This document shows positions 8,021 to 16,832 of a stretch of DNA of 50,073 nt, piece by piece. Every line of letters starts with the position of its first letter. Position 1 is the stretch's first letter. The stretch comes from a bacterium (GTDB lineage Bacteria; Armatimonadota; Zipacnadia; Zipacnadales; UBA11051), in NCBI GenBank assembly GCA_030604405.1, contig JAUVVY010000030.1:1-50073 (forward strand). The letters are read 5' to 3'. The notes under the pieces were generated by a model. It saw only the letters and a list, made by a program, of their open reading frames with translations, was not told the origin of the DNA and did not search any database. The position numbers were made by a program, and so were the translations under genes.

Positions 8021-8348
8021 TGTCGGGCTGGAAACAGTAGTTATGCAGATTTCAAGTAAGTATAGTTTCGGGCTAATGGCCTGTAGTCGTTGGTCGTAAT
8101 GGAAGGGCCGTGTCGAGTGGCGGAATCGAAGATTCCGTGACGAGGCCGGCCCACGCAGAACGCTATCAAGGCAAAGTCGCCACACCCAGACGGCCGACAG
8201 CAACGGCTGGGCCAGCCTTGCCCACTTCGCTGTGCGAAGTGGGCTACGACAGGCCCTTCCATTACGACTGACGACGCCACACCGTCGCCCTATAGCTTGA
8301 ATTGCCCAGAATTTGCACAAGTACAGTAGAAAGCCCGACCCACGCGAG
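8021..8348. mobile_element. MITE-like element with terminal inverted repeats
   Basis: The left end reads TGTCGGGCTGGAAACAG then TAGTTATGCAGATTTC. The right end is the imperfect inverse, AATTTGCACAAGTACAG then TAGAAAGCCCGACC. Between them lies the large palindromic repeat 8101-8262. The element is 328 bases long with no coding capacity, the form expected of a miniature non-autonomous element. No transposase of matching ends is in the window and I could not define a target-site duplication, so mobility is inference. Single copies of the terminus occur at 4827-4909, 45509-45540 and 49932-49966. Confidence 0.65.
8101..8262. repeat. Large-form palindromic repeat, copy B
   Basis: Outer arms TGGAAGGGCC and GGCCCTTCCA are perfect. 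Inside are GGAATC-GAA-GATTCC, the conserved GAGGCCGGCCC and GCTGGGCCAG blocks, and the perfect stem CCCACTTCGC-TGT-GCGAAGTGGG (8221-8243). Copy A (7020-7161) has the same blocks but unrelated, also fully paired, inner stem sequences. Confidence 0.8.
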
Positions 8349-8435
8349 AAGTATTAAGCAACCGCGAGCCACACGATAATCAGTAGGGAAACCTGACGCA
8401 TACGATAATAGCGCGCGGAGAAGGGGTGGATTATT

Positions 8436-8813
8436 GTGGACCTGAGCGAACTGAGATTTGACGAAAAAGGGCTGATCCCGGCGGTCGTCTTTGATATTGA
8501 GACCAACAAGGTCCTGATGGTGGGCTATATGAACGCGGAGGCCGTGGAGCGGACCGTCGAGACCGGCATGGTGACCTACTGGAGCCGGTCGCGGCAGAGC
8601 TTCTGGGCGAAGGGCGAAACCTCCGGCCACACTCAGGAGCTGCAGTGGATCCGGCTCGACTGCGATGGTGACGCACTGCTGCTTGGCGTCAAGCAAAACG
8701 TCGCGGCCTGTCACGTGGGCTATTTCTCGTGCTTTTTCCGCGAGTACCGCGACGGGAAATGGGTCGTGGCGGATGAGCGGGTATTCGACCCCGACGAGAC
8801 CTACGAGGGGTGA
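8436..8813 (+). CDS. hisI: Phosphoribosyl-AMP cyclohydrolase (HisI)
   Basis: Opens the adenine ring of phosphoribosyl-AMP, the third step of histidine synthesis. 125 residues, monofunctional: the HisE pyrophosphohydrolase domain often fused to it is missing. The core is intact: YMNAEAVERTVETGMVTYWS, RSRQSFWAKGETSGHTQ, the Mg-binding DCDGDALLL (D-x-D-x-D) and the zinc cysteines in VAACHVGYFSCFFR. The start is a GTG with AAGGGGTGG (8421-8429) six bases upstream. The stop is seven bases before the GTG of the TPR gene, whose ribosome site lies inside the end of hisI, so the two are probably co-transcribed. Confidence 0.95.
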   Translation: MDLSELRFDEKGLIPAVVFDIETNKVLMVGYMNAEAVERTVETGMVTYWSRSRQSFWAKGETSGHTQELQWIRLDCDGDALLLGVKQNVAACHVGYFSCFFREYRDGKWVVADERVFDPDETYEG

Positions 8814-8820
8814 TGCGCTC

Positions 8821-11604
8821 GTGGCTGAACGGACGGCCGCCGGCTTCCTGCCAGCGGTGCTGGTCGCGGCTGTGCTGCTGCCGAGCATCGCGTTCGGGGC
8901 AAGCCTCAGTCAGGCCGAGAAGCTCATCGCAGCCGGCAAATGGGCCGAGGCGGAGCAGGCCCTGGCGCAGATTACCGCCGCCGATCCCGGTAACTTCAAG
9001 GCGCATCTGCTGCTGGGGCAGGCGCGCTACAAGCAGGGGAAGCTGTCCCTGGCGGCCGCTAATCTAAGAATGGCCTCGCATCTGCGCCCGGACAGCGTGG
9101 AAGCAGTTCAACTCCTGGGCTACGTCCGCTTCGCACAGGACAATTACTCCGACGCCATCGCCCTACTCAAGTCCGCGATTGACCGTGGCGGCGACAATGC
9201 CCTGACCCGCTACCGCCTCGGCCTGGCTTACCAACGCTCAGGCCAGCACGCCAAGGCGCGAGTCTCCTTCCATGCAGCAGCGCTGAAGTATCCCAAAGAC
9301 GTGCCGATTCTGGCCGCGCTGGCGCGGCTGGAAAGCCGGCTGGGCCACACCTCTGAGGCCGCCTATTGGTACCGGAAGGCGGTCGCCCTGCGCCCCAATG
9401 ATGTGAGCCTGTTTTACGAGATGACAGGGGCGCTTATGGCCGCTGAGAACTACCTGCGCGCCCAAGTCGCCCTGAAGTCCTACCTCGCGGAGCATCCGAA
9501 CGACGCCGCAGGATGGCGCAAGCTGGCAGATGTCTATGAGAAGCTGGGGCTTTCGCTTGAGGCGCAAGCGGTGTATCTGAAGCTTGAGGAGATGGGAGCG
9601 CTGCGGGCGCAAGAGCGGCGGGCACTGCTGGAAGCCTACATGCGACAGGGCCAGTGGGCCGAGGCGGCGAGGCAGTACGAGAAGCTGAGCAAGCAGGCGG
9701 ACGCCGACTTGCACACCGTAGGCGGGCAGGTCTATGCCAACCTGGGCATGTGGGACCAGGCCATCGCTGCACTGCAGAAGGCGGTCGCGCTTGCGCCGAC
9801 GGCCAAGCGATGCCGATTGCTGGCTGACGCGTACCGTGCTGCAGGGCGATACCAGGAGGCCTATGAGGCTTACGGAGAATTGCTCAAGACCGGGGCGGAT
9901 GCGGGGCTTCTGGCTGCGGCGGCAGATGCGGCGTTGAAGTCGGGTCAGGGGGAAGCGGCCCTGAATCTGCTCAAGCGGCTGGCGGCAACCGCTCCGGATG
10001 ACTATGAACTGCGAACACTGGTCGCCGAGGCCGCCGAGCGCGCCCGCGACCTGCACGAGGCACTCGCGCAGTGGCATGTGGCCAGTGAGCTGCCTGAGGC
10101 TGATGACAATGAGAGTCGGCTGGCCCTGGCACGGCTGGGGGCGACAGCCGGGTACCGCACATGGGCGCTGGCACAGTTGCAGGCGCTGGTGTGGGCAAAG
10201 ATGTCGGCCCAGCAACTCGTGCATGCCGCACGGCTCGCGAACGCCCTGGGCGATGGGCAAACTGCGCAACAGGCAGCAAAGAGTGCGCTGGCAAAGCAGG
10301 ATGCGGAGCCGCAGTGGCATGCAATGGCGGGCGAACTGCTGATGAGAACTGGCACGCCCGAGGACCTCGGCGGCCTGGAGAGCGCGTGGCAGAAGCACTC
10401 GGAAGATGCGGAACTGGCAGATGTATATGCCCGGTATCTGCTGCAACTGCGGAAGTATGCCAAGGCCATCGAAGTGTGCCGGAAGGGCATTGTCGCCAAT
10501 CCGGAGCAGCCTGACCTGTATGTGACACTGATCGAATGTTGCGAGCGATACGCGCATCCGCAGATAGCGACAGACCTGATAACCGCAGTGTTGACGTGCG
10601 AGGGGCTCAACCCGGTGGCGGCGGATTTTCTGCGGATCGCCTACGAGCGGAGCGAGGGTGCTGAGCGGGCGGCGGCGGAGATGCTGGGGTTGCTGCGGCT
10701 GCATCCGGAATCGCCGGCGCTCCTGGCGACTGCGGGACACGCCCTGGAGAAGCTGGAAAAATGGCAGGAGGCCAGCGAGCTATATGAAAGACTGATACCG
10801 GAGCGCGGGACATCGGCCGCACGCGATGCAGCCGCCTGTTATATCAAGGCCGGATTGCTGCTAAGGGCCAAAGATGTGGTGGCTGCGAACCTGCCGGCAG
10901 TGGCCGGGGCCCAGCCGCTCGCCGATCTGGGAGTGAGCCTGCCGCTGGATGTTGCCATGAGGCTACTAGGCGCGGAAACCGACAGTGTTGAGTTTTACCT
11001 GGCGGCAGCCAATATCTATGCGGCGTGCAACGAAGCGGATGCGGGTATGGGGCTTTTCGATCAGCTCGTGGCCCGGGATCATGCACCACAGGCCAGAGCA
11101 GGCAAGGCTTACCTGCTGTATCGGTCCGGAGACTATCTGGCGGCAGTGGCAGAGCTTCAACAACTACCTGCGAGCGATCTGGCCGATCCACAAGGCGGTC
11201 TGCTGCTGGCCGAATGCTACCTGGGCGCAGGCAACTTCGTCGCTGCGATGCACACGGCGCAGAGTGTAGCGTCCGATGAGCCGGAGCTTGACCGGCGAGC
11301 GGCCGAGATAGCAGCCGAGGCGGCGGAAAGATCGGGTGATGCCGAGGGAGCCCTGGCCGGATTTGCGCGGCTACTATTGATAGCACCTGGCAGCGCCGTC
11401 GCAGCCGATGGCATAGAGAAACTATGCAGCGAGAAAGCAGTGTCGCTTGCCACGGTGCGTCACACGCTAAGCGAGGTTTACCGATACGCACAAAACCCGG
11501 CAGCGGTGCTGGCATTGGGTGCAAAGATCGCAGCGCTTCCCGATTACGAGGATCTGCAGGACTGGGTGCAAGCGCGTCGCGGCGCGGCCGGAGAAGGGCA
11601 ATAG
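8821..11604 (+). CDS. Exported tetratricopeptide-repeat protein
   Basis: 927 residues. An N-terminal signal sequence (hydrophobic FLPAVLVAAVLLPSIAFG, probable cut before ASLSQAEK) is followed by TPR-like helix pairs over most of the chain. Clear units include FKAHLLLGQARYKQGKLSLA, ALTRYRLGLAYQRSGQHAKA and ALARLESRLGHTSEAAYWYR. Expected in the periplasm or at the outer membrane as a scaffold; no enzyme domain is seen. The open frame extends back to 8665 inside hisI, but the GTG at 8821 is preferred: GAGGGG (8805-8810) precedes it and the signal peptide begins there. It is likely the last gene of the hisI transcript, and converges with ftsY with 58 bases between the two stops and no clear terminator. 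Confidence 0.85.
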   Translation: MAERTAAGFLPAVLVAAVLLPSIAFGASLSQAEKLIAAGKWAEAEQALAQITAADPGNFKAHLLLGQARYKQGKLSLAAANLRMASHLRPDSVEAVQLLGYVRFAQDNYSDAIALLKSAIDRGGDNALTRYRLGLAYQRSGQHAKARVSFHAAALKYPKDVPILAALARLESRLGHTSEAAYWYRKAVALRPNDVSLFYEMTGALMAAENYLRAQVALKSYLAEHPNDAAGWRKLADVYEKLGLSLEAQAVYLKLEEMGALRAQERRALLEAYMRQGQWAEAARQYEKLSKQADADLHTVGGQVYANLGMWDQAIAALQKAVALAPTAKRCRLLADAYRAAGRYQEAYEAYGELLKTGADAGLLAAAADAALKSGQGEAALNLLKRLAATAPDDYELRTLVAEAAERARDLHEALAQWHVASELPEADDNESRLALARLGATAGYRTWALAQLQALVWAKMSAQQLVHAARLANALGDGQTAQQAAKSALAKQDAEPQWHAMAGELLMRTGTPEDLGGLESAWQKHSEDAELADVYARYLLQLRKYAKAIEVCRKGIVANPEQPDLYVTLIECCERYAHPQIATDLITAVLTCEGLNPVAADFLRIAYERSEGAERAAAEMLGLLRLHPESPALLATAGHALEKLEKWQEASELYERLIPERGTSAARDAAACYIKAGLLLRAKDVVAANLPAVAGAQPLADLGVSLPLDVAMRLLGAETDSVEFYLAAANIYAACNEADAGMGLFDQLVARDHAPQARAGKAYLLYRSGDYLAAVAELQQLPASDLADPQGGLLLAECYLGAGNFVAAMHTAQSVASDEPELDRRAAEIAAEAAERSGDAEGALAGFARLLLIAPGSAVAADGIEKLCSEKAVSLATVRHTLSEVYRYAQNPAAVLALGAKIAALPDYEDLQDWVQARRGAAGEGQ

Positions 11605-11662
11605 ACTATTTGCAGCAGACGCGCCGCCAATGGCCTGCCCACTGACGTATAGACGCTGCCGA

Positions 11663-12538
11663 TTACCCCTCCAGCATCGCGTCGGCAAATTGAGCCGCTG
11701 AGAACGCCATCAGGTCGCCGAGCTTCTCGCCCAGGCCGATGAGCTTGATCGGCACCTGCAGTTCGCTGACCAGACTCAGCGCCACCCCGCCCTTGGCCGT
11801 GCTGTCAAGCTTGGCCAGCACCAGGCCGGTGAGTCCGACGGCGCTGTGGAACTCGCGGCCCTGGTTGAGCGCATTCTGGCCGGTAGTGGCGTCAAGGACC
11901 AGCAGCTTCTCATCGGCGGGCCGGCCCAGTTCGCGCTCGATAACCCTGGTGATCTTGACAAGCTCGGCCATGAGGTTGTGCTTGGTGTGCAGGCGGCCGG
12001 CGGTGTCTATGATCACCACATCGGTGCCGCGCGCTCTGGCGGCCTGCAACGCATCATAGACAACCGCGCCCGGGTCGGAGCCGAACTTCTGCTTGACGAT
12101 ATCGCAGCCGACACGCTGTGCCCAGATTTCGAGCTGTTCGATGGCGGCGGCGCGAAAGGTGTCAGCGGCGACCATCATCACCTGGTTGCCGGCCTGCTGG
12201 TAGGAATGGGCCAGCTTGGCGATGGTAGTGGTCTTGCCGGTGCCGTTGACACCGAGCATCAGTATCACCGTCGGCGGCGTCAGACTTTCGTTGAGGGGTT
12301 GCTCATAGGGCGTCATCATGCGGCGGATGATATTGCGCAGCAGTTGCAGCAGACCATCGCCGTCAGTGATATGATCCTGCTCGGCGCGGTCGCGGGCCTC
12401 CTGTACCAGATTCACGGCAACGCTCACCGGCACATCGGCTTCGATAAGCGCCACCTCGAGCTCTGCCATCAGTTCTTCGTCAAGATTGGCTCTGCCACGA
12501 ATCAGATTGGTGACTCTACCGAAAAGTCCCTTGAGCAC
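11663..12538 (-). CDS. ftsY: Signal recognition particle receptor FtsY
   Basis: SRP-family GTPase that docks ribosome-nascent-chain complexes at the inner membrane. 291 residues: essentially the NG domain alone, with a short helical N domain and no acidic A domain as in E. coli. G motifs in order: [15 protein letters not shown] (residues 96-110), the SRP-specific [38 protein letters not shown]-equivalent [10 protein letters not shown] and GLGEKLGDL near the C-terminus. The start is GTG with GGAAGGAAGA seven bases before it. It lies directly downstream of smc (57 bases), the classical smc-ftsY arrangement. Confidence 0.97.
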   Translation of the reverse strand: MLKGLFGRVTNLIRGRANLDEELMAELEVALIEADVPVSVAVNLVQEARDRAEQDHITDGDGLLQLLRNIIRRMMTPYEQPLNESLTPPTVILMLGVNGTGKTTTIAKLAHSYQQAGNQVMMVAADTFRAAAIEQLEIWAQRVGCDIVKQKFGSDPGAVVYDALQAARARGTDVVIIDTAGRLHTKHNLMAELVKITRVIERELGRPADEKLLVLDATTGQNALNQGREFHSAVGLTGLVLAKLDSTAKGGVALSLVSELQVPIKLIGLGEKLGDLMAFSAAQFADAMLEG

Positions 12539-12595
12539 CTGGCGTCTTCCTTCCGGGGTGGCTGTACGCTATCAGGGTGTGGTGGCCGGTGTCGG

Positions 12596-15500
12596 CTATT
12601 CAGCGGGCACGGCATTGCGCTGCTGCTTGGCCTGTTGTTCTGCCTGCTCTTGTGCGTCCTGCAATTTGACCGTGATGACTTTGGATACGCCCGGCTCTTC
12701 CATGGTGATGCCGTGGAGCTTGTCCACCCGCTCCATGGTGTGGGGATTGTGGGTGATGATGATGAACTGCGTATCTCTAGCAAAATCCTGCAATATATCG
12801 CCGAAGCGCTCGGTATTGGCGTCATCGAGCGCGGCGTCAATTTCGTCCAGCAGGCAGAAGGGCGAGGGGTTGACCTTCAGCATCGCGAAGAGCAGAGCGA
12901 TGGCGACCTTGGCCCTCTCGCCGCCTGAGAGCAGCAGCAGATTCTGCGCTTTCTTGCCGGGCAGTTGGGCGATGATGTCAACACCGGCTTGCAGCGGGTG
13001 CTGCTCGTCAGTGAGGAGCAATTTGGTGTGTCCACCGTCGAATAGCCGCTGGAACATCTCGTCAAAGGCCTCCTGGACGGCCTGAAACACTTCAATGAAC
13101 GCAGCTTCGGCGGCCGCGTCAATGTCAGCGATGACCTTGAGCAGGTCGTCCCGGGCCTGGCGCAGGTCCTGCTCCTGGCTTGTGAGGAACTCTTCACGGG
13201 CGCTCAGGCGCTCGTATTCGGCAATGGCGCTGAGATTGACGTGGCCCAGGCGGCGGATTTCCGAGCGCAATGCGCGGGCCTCTCTGCGGGCGGCGACCTC
13301 GTCAAGGCCTTCGTCCTGTACCTCGAGGGCTTGCTCAGGTGTCATGTCGTAGGTATCAGCCAGGCGCTCGATTGTATTCTGGATGCGGCCCTCTTCCCGC
13401 GTGAGAGTTATCTCGGCCTGGTGGAGGCGTTCATTCTGTTGTGTGGCCGCATCAGCGAGCGTGCGCATGCTGGTTTCGAGGGCGGCGACCTGTTCGCGGA
13501 GTTGGGCCGCGTTTTCGATTTGCTCGCGCATCTGTTGTTCGAGCCTTGCGACTTCGGCCTCAAGCTCCTTGGTGTCGTCGTCTTCGCCGCCGATGGCCTG
13601 CTGAAGCTGCTCCTGTTGCTCCTGCAATTGCTGCTGTTGGGCCAGAGTGGCCTGGTGCTCAGCCGTGACGCGCTCCAGGTCCTCAGTGGCGCGTTGCAAG
13701 ACTTCCTGCGCTGAATTGAGCCGCTCCCTGATCTCGGCCACCCCGACCTGGCGGTCGGTGAGTTCGGAGCGCATCTGCTCGACAGAAGCCTCCGGGCTGA
13801 CGGAGGCGCGGAGCCGATCAATCTCGTCCCTGGTGACGCGGGCTTGCTCGCGATGTTGCGTACATTCGCCTACGACCTGCTGGTAGCGCTCGGCGGTACG
13901 TTCAATCTGGCCTTGAAGCCGGTTGACATCATCCTGGTTCTCGGCCAGCGCATTGGCCACAGCCTGCTGGGTGCTGCCCAGATGGCTGATCTCTTTCTCC
14001 GCCTGCGCAGCAGAGGTGTTGAGGGTGGCAAGCCCGTCATCGGCTTCCTGCAACAGCGCCCGCTGTCTCTGAACCTCAGCGTCAAGTTGCTCTTCTGTCT
14101 GCCAAAGCTCGGCCAGGCATGTACGCAGGCCGACAAGCTGGTGTTCGATATTGTCCAGTTCCCGCCTGCGACCGAAGGACTGTGCGCCGGGGACATCTGT
14201 AGGCCCGCTGCGGATGGCACCGTTTCGCTCGATAACAACACCGTCCAGCGTCACCATGCGGTAGCGGCCGGCAAAGCGCTGGAAGGCGTCCAGCGCCGTC
14301 GGCAGGTCCGCACACACTACCAAATCACCCAGCAGGATTTCGAATACTCTGGCGAACTCCTTGGGGAATTTGACGAGCTGGTCGGCGATGCCCAGGACCT
14401 TACCGCTCATGCCCGAGAGCCGAGGCCCACTGGTGTGGCCGACGCTTGCCGACATCGGGAAGAAGACCGCGCGGCCCAGATCCTCGGATTGCAGGTATGC
14501 CACAGCGTTGACGGCCTCCGACTGGGAGGTGGTAATGACCCAGCCGAGGCGGTCGCCCAGTCCGGCCTGGATGGCGGTCTCCAACTTGCGCGGCACATCG
14601 AGCAAGTCGCCGACAACGCCACGCACGCCGGAGAGCTTGCGGGCCTTGGCGGCGGCAATCACGGCACGCAGGCCCTCGGGGTAGCCCTCGTAGGCCTCGC
14701 GCAGTTCGGTCAGAACATCCCGGCGCTCCTCAAGCCGACTGATGGCCGCGGCAAGCTGCTCGCGCTTGACCCGGTGATCTCTCAAGAGCGCCAGGCTGGC
14801 GGCCAGAGCCGCTTCACAGTGCCCTCTGGCTGCCGCAGCTTGCTTCAGGGCCTCGTTGATCTGCTCCCGCTCTTGATTGGTCCGCTCGATATCAGACTCA
14901 AGCCTGCCGACGCGCTGCTGCAGGGCTTCCTGCTGACTCTGCACACGCTGGGCGCGCTCTTCGAGGTCGGCCTGGAGAGCTTCAAGAGCCGCGGCCTCGT
15001 TTTCCAGAGCCGCGACCTCACGCAGCGCCTCGTTGCGCTTCTCGACCAGATCCGATATGGCCTGCTCTCTTTCTTCGTGGCTCAACTCGGCCTGCTCGCA
15101 CAGCTTCTTCTGCTCATCGAGGGCGGCCTCCGCTTCGGCAAGCCGGCCAGTGAGTTCGTCACGCGCTTGCTGCAGCTCCTGTATCTGCCGATTCAATAAC
15201 TCGACGCGCTGCTGCTGGGCCTTGATGTCTGCCTCGACCGCGGCCAGTCGCGCCTCGGCCGCACGGAGCCGTTCGAGGTTGACGGCCCGCTCCTGACGTG
15301 CGTCAGCGGCCCGCTGGCGGGCCTCGGCGGTGACCAGATGCAATTTCTCCAGCGCCGAATCCTTCTGATCCAAAGCCGCCTTCAGCTTGCTGTGCTCTGC
15401 CTCGATCTCCGAGATCTTGCCACGGGTTGCTGCCAGGTCGGCTTTGGCGATCGCCGCATCGTTTGCCGCTTGACCACGGTGCTCGTTGAGCTTCTGATAG

Positions 15501-16198
15501 TCGCGCGAAAGCAACTGCAATTCCAGAGTGCGCAGGCGGTCGTCGAACTCTTTATACTGGCGGGCGACCTCCGCCTCGCGCTCCAGCGGCTCCCGCTGGT
15601 TGCTGAGTTCATAGACGATGTCGGAGATGCGGGTGAGGTTGGCTTCGGTGCGCTCCAGCTTGCGGCTGGCCTCGTCGCGCCGGATGCGGTACTTGCGGAT
15701 GCCGGCGACCTCTTCGATTAGCTCGCGCCGGTCCTCGGAGCGGATGCTCAGGATCGCGGCAATCTCGCCCTGGCCGATGACCGAGTAGGCGTCAGGGCCT
15801 ACGCCGGTGCCCAGCAGCAAATCACGAACATCGCGCAGGCGGCAGACCGACTTGTTGATCAGATACTGACTCTCGCCGGTGCGGAACAGGCGTCTGGAGA
15901 TGTTGACTTCGCTAAAATCGGTGGGGAGTCTGCCGTTGGTGTTGTCGAAAGTCAGCGAGACCTCGGCCATGGAAAGAGGACGGCGGTTGTCAGTCCCAGC
16001 GAATATTACGTCCTGCGAGCTTTCGGTGCGGAGAGTCTTGTAGCTCTGCTCGCCGAGCACCCACAAGACCGCGTCGCTGATGTTGCTCTTGCCCACGCCG
16101 TTGGGCCCGACGATAGCGGTGATGCCCGCGCCGAAATCCAGCTCGGTGGCGTCGGCAAAGCTCTTGAAGCCACGCATCTCAACATTCTTCAGGTACAC
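12596..16198 (-). CDS. smc: Chromosome segregation protein SMC
   Basis: Chromosome-condensing ATPase, 1200 residues. Head: Walker A GPNGVGKSN (31-39; Val replaces the commoner Ser), Q-loop VIGQGEI, then a long coiled coil (about 170-500). The hinge lies around 510-680 (YPEGLRAVIAAAKARKLSGV and GVVGDLLDV). A second coiled coil follows, then the C-terminal head with the ABC signature LLLLSGGERAKVAIALLFAM and Walker B PFCLLDEIDAALDDANTERF. The start is a GTG at 16198; the next residues YLKNVEMRGFKSFAD are the standard SMC opening. The first gene of the smc-ftsY pair. No scpA or scpB nearby. Confidence 0.97.
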   Translation of the reverse strand: MYLKNVEMRGFKSFADATELDFGAGITAIVGPNGVGKSNISDAVLWVLGEQSYKTLRTESSQDVIFAGTDNRRPLSMAEVSLTFDNTNGRLPTDFSEVNISRRLFRTGESQYLINKSVCRLRDVRDLLLGTGVGPDAYSVIGQGEIAAILSIRSEDRRELIEEVAGIRKYRIRRDEASRKLERTEANLTRISDIVYELSNQREPLEREAEVARQYKEFDDRLRTLELQLLSRDYQKLNEHRGQAANDAAIAKADLAATRGKISEIEAEHSKLKAALDQKDSALEKLHLVTAEARQRAADARQERAVNLERLRAAEARLAAVEADIKAQQQRVELLNRQIQELQQARDELTGRLAEAEAALDEQKKLCEQAELSHEEREQAISDLVEKRNEALREVAALENEAAALEALQADLEERAQRVQSQQEALQQRVGRLESDIERTNQEREQINEALKQAAAARGHCEAALAASLALLRDHRVKREQLAAAISRLEERRDVLTELREAYEGYPEGLRAVIAAAKARKLSGVRGVVGDLLDVPRKLETAIQAGLGDRLGWVITTSQSEAVNAVAYLQSEDLGRAVFFPMSASVGHTSGPRLSGMSGKVLGIADQLVKFPKEFARVFEILLGDLVVCADLPTALDAFQRFAGRYRMVTLDGVVIERNGAIRSGPTDVPGAQSFGRRRELDNIEHQLVGLRTCLAELWQTEEQLDAEVQRQRALLQEADDGLATLNTSAAQAEKEISHLGSTQQAVANALAENQDDVNRLQGQIERTAERYQQVVGECTQHREQARVTRDEIDRLRASVSPEASVEQMRSELTDRQVGVAEIRERLNSAQEVLQRATEDLERVTAEHQATLAQQQQLQEQQEQLQQAIGGEDDDTKELEAEVARLEQQMREQIENAAQLREQVAALETSMRTLADAATQQNERLHQAEITLTREEGRIQNTIERLADTYDMTPEQALEVQDEGLDEVAARREARALRSEIRRLGHVNLSAIAEYERLSAREEFLTSQEQDLRQARDDLLKVIADIDAAAEAAFIEVFQAVQEAFDEMFQRLFDGGHTKLLLTDEQHPLQAGVDIIAQLPGKKAQNLLLLSGGERAKVAIALLFAMLKVNPSPFCLLDEIDAALDDANTERFGDILQDFARDTQFIIITHNPHTMERVDKLHGITMEEPGVSKVITVKLQDAQEQAEQQAKQQRNAVPAE

Positions 16199-16295
16199 TC
16201 TATAATTGCCTCACTGTGTTGTGCGATATTTGCTGCCATGTTGACCGCAGTGTTTCAGCCGTCCGCGATGTCGCCACGCAGCCGCTCTTGCGCGG

Positions 16296-16628
16296 TTAGT
16301 CCAAGCTAAGCGGCCAGCCGCCACGCTCTTGCAACCGGCGCCGGGCTTCAGCAACTCTGCGCTTGATATCGCTATTGCTCTGGAGGATAGCGACAGCCAG
16401 AAGCAATGAGGGCAACCCAAGGCAACAGCCCAGCCACCAAGCCACTAGGACAAGTATCCAGACCCCGACAAGATGCCCGCCCCGCAGGGGATAATATACT
16501 GTGGCATCGCACACCGGGCACCAGTACTTCTCAAAACCCAGCGGCGATATATCCGGCGGCGCGCCTGACAGCACCTCCAGACACTCGGTGCATATCACCT
16601 CTCTGTTTGTGCGATCTTCTATGAACAT
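16296..16628 (-). CDS. Small zinc-ribbon membrane protein
   Basis: 110 residues, no family recognised. The N-terminal half has two cysteine pairs, ICTEC and YWCPVC, spaced like a zinc ribbon. The C-terminal half has one or two membrane helices (LVGVWILVLVAWWLGCCLGL, then LPSLLLAVAILQ), ending in a basic, arginine-rich tail. I start it at the ATG at 16628 because the zinc-ribbon region begins there; the frame is open to a TTG at 16700, but that stretch encodes the inverted repeat. The ribosome site is weak. A near-consensus promoter (16756-16785) drives it through a leader holding a 67-base hairpin. It is separated from smc by 97 bases. Confidence 0.65.
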   Translation of the reverse strand: MFIEDRTNREVICTECLEVLSGAPPDISPLGFEKYWCPVCDATVYYPLRGGHLVGVWILVLVAWWLGCCLGLPSLLLAVAILQSNSDIKRRVAEARRRLQERGGWPLSLD

Positions 16629-16646
16629 GACGCAACCGCGTTTGCT

Positions 16647-16713
16647 GTAGGGCGCGGGCTCGTACCGCGCCGGTCGTGCAATACCTGCGGCGGGGCACAA
16701 GCCCCCGCCCTAC
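16647..16713. repeat. 67-base imperfect inverted repeat in a leader
   Basis: Arms of 25 bases (GTAGGGCGCGGGCTCGTACC... against the inverse of ...GCACAAGCCCCCGCCCTAC) match at 21 positions, and the similarity extends outward to GTTTGCT on both sides. The loop is about 17 bases. It lies between the minus-strand promoter at 16756-16785 and the start at 16628, so it would be transcribed. It may be a REP-like dispersed repeat or a regulatory hairpin. Confidence 0.75.
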
Positions 16714-16755
16714 ACAAGCAAACAGCACACCAAGTCTGAGAGCAACCACTAGGGG

Positions 16756-16785
16756 ATTATAGCAGCCACACGCCGGGAGTGTCAA
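16756..16785 (-). promoter_or_regulatory. Near-consensus sigma70-type promoter
   Basis: On the minus strand: -35 TTGACA (16780-16785), 18-base spacer, -10 TATAAT (16756-16761) preceded by TG at the extended -10 position. Both hexamers are exact. Transcription would start near 16749 and run into the zinc-ribbon membrane protein gene. Confidence 0.75.
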
Positions 16786-16832
16786 ACCGTCAAGAAGCCG
16801 CTCAGGCCGTAAGAATCAAGCCTTTGCGGCGT

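Larger units (their letters stand above)
8010..8435. other. Non-coding gap between hisA and hisI, mostly one repeat element
   Basis: No gene seen. Bases 8021-8348 are the intergenic element described separately. The remaining 8349-8435 hold only the purine-rich hisI ribosome site. Confidence 0.6.

Noticed and set aside
8665-8820. Upstream start for the TPR gene inside hisI
   Set aside because: The added residues are out-of-frame hisI sequence; the GTG at 8821 has a ribosome site and begins a signal peptide.
11846-12928. Plus-strand open frame across ftsY and smc
   Set aside because: It is antisense to two well-supported genes and its translation has no protein-like features.
13844-15199. 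Plus-strand 451-codon frame inside smc
   Set aside because: It is the complement of the SMC coiled coil, where biased codons keep the opposite frame open.
16647-16713. CRISPR repeat or tRNA
   Set aside because: There is a single inverted repeat with no spacer array, and no tRNA arms or TTCRA loop.
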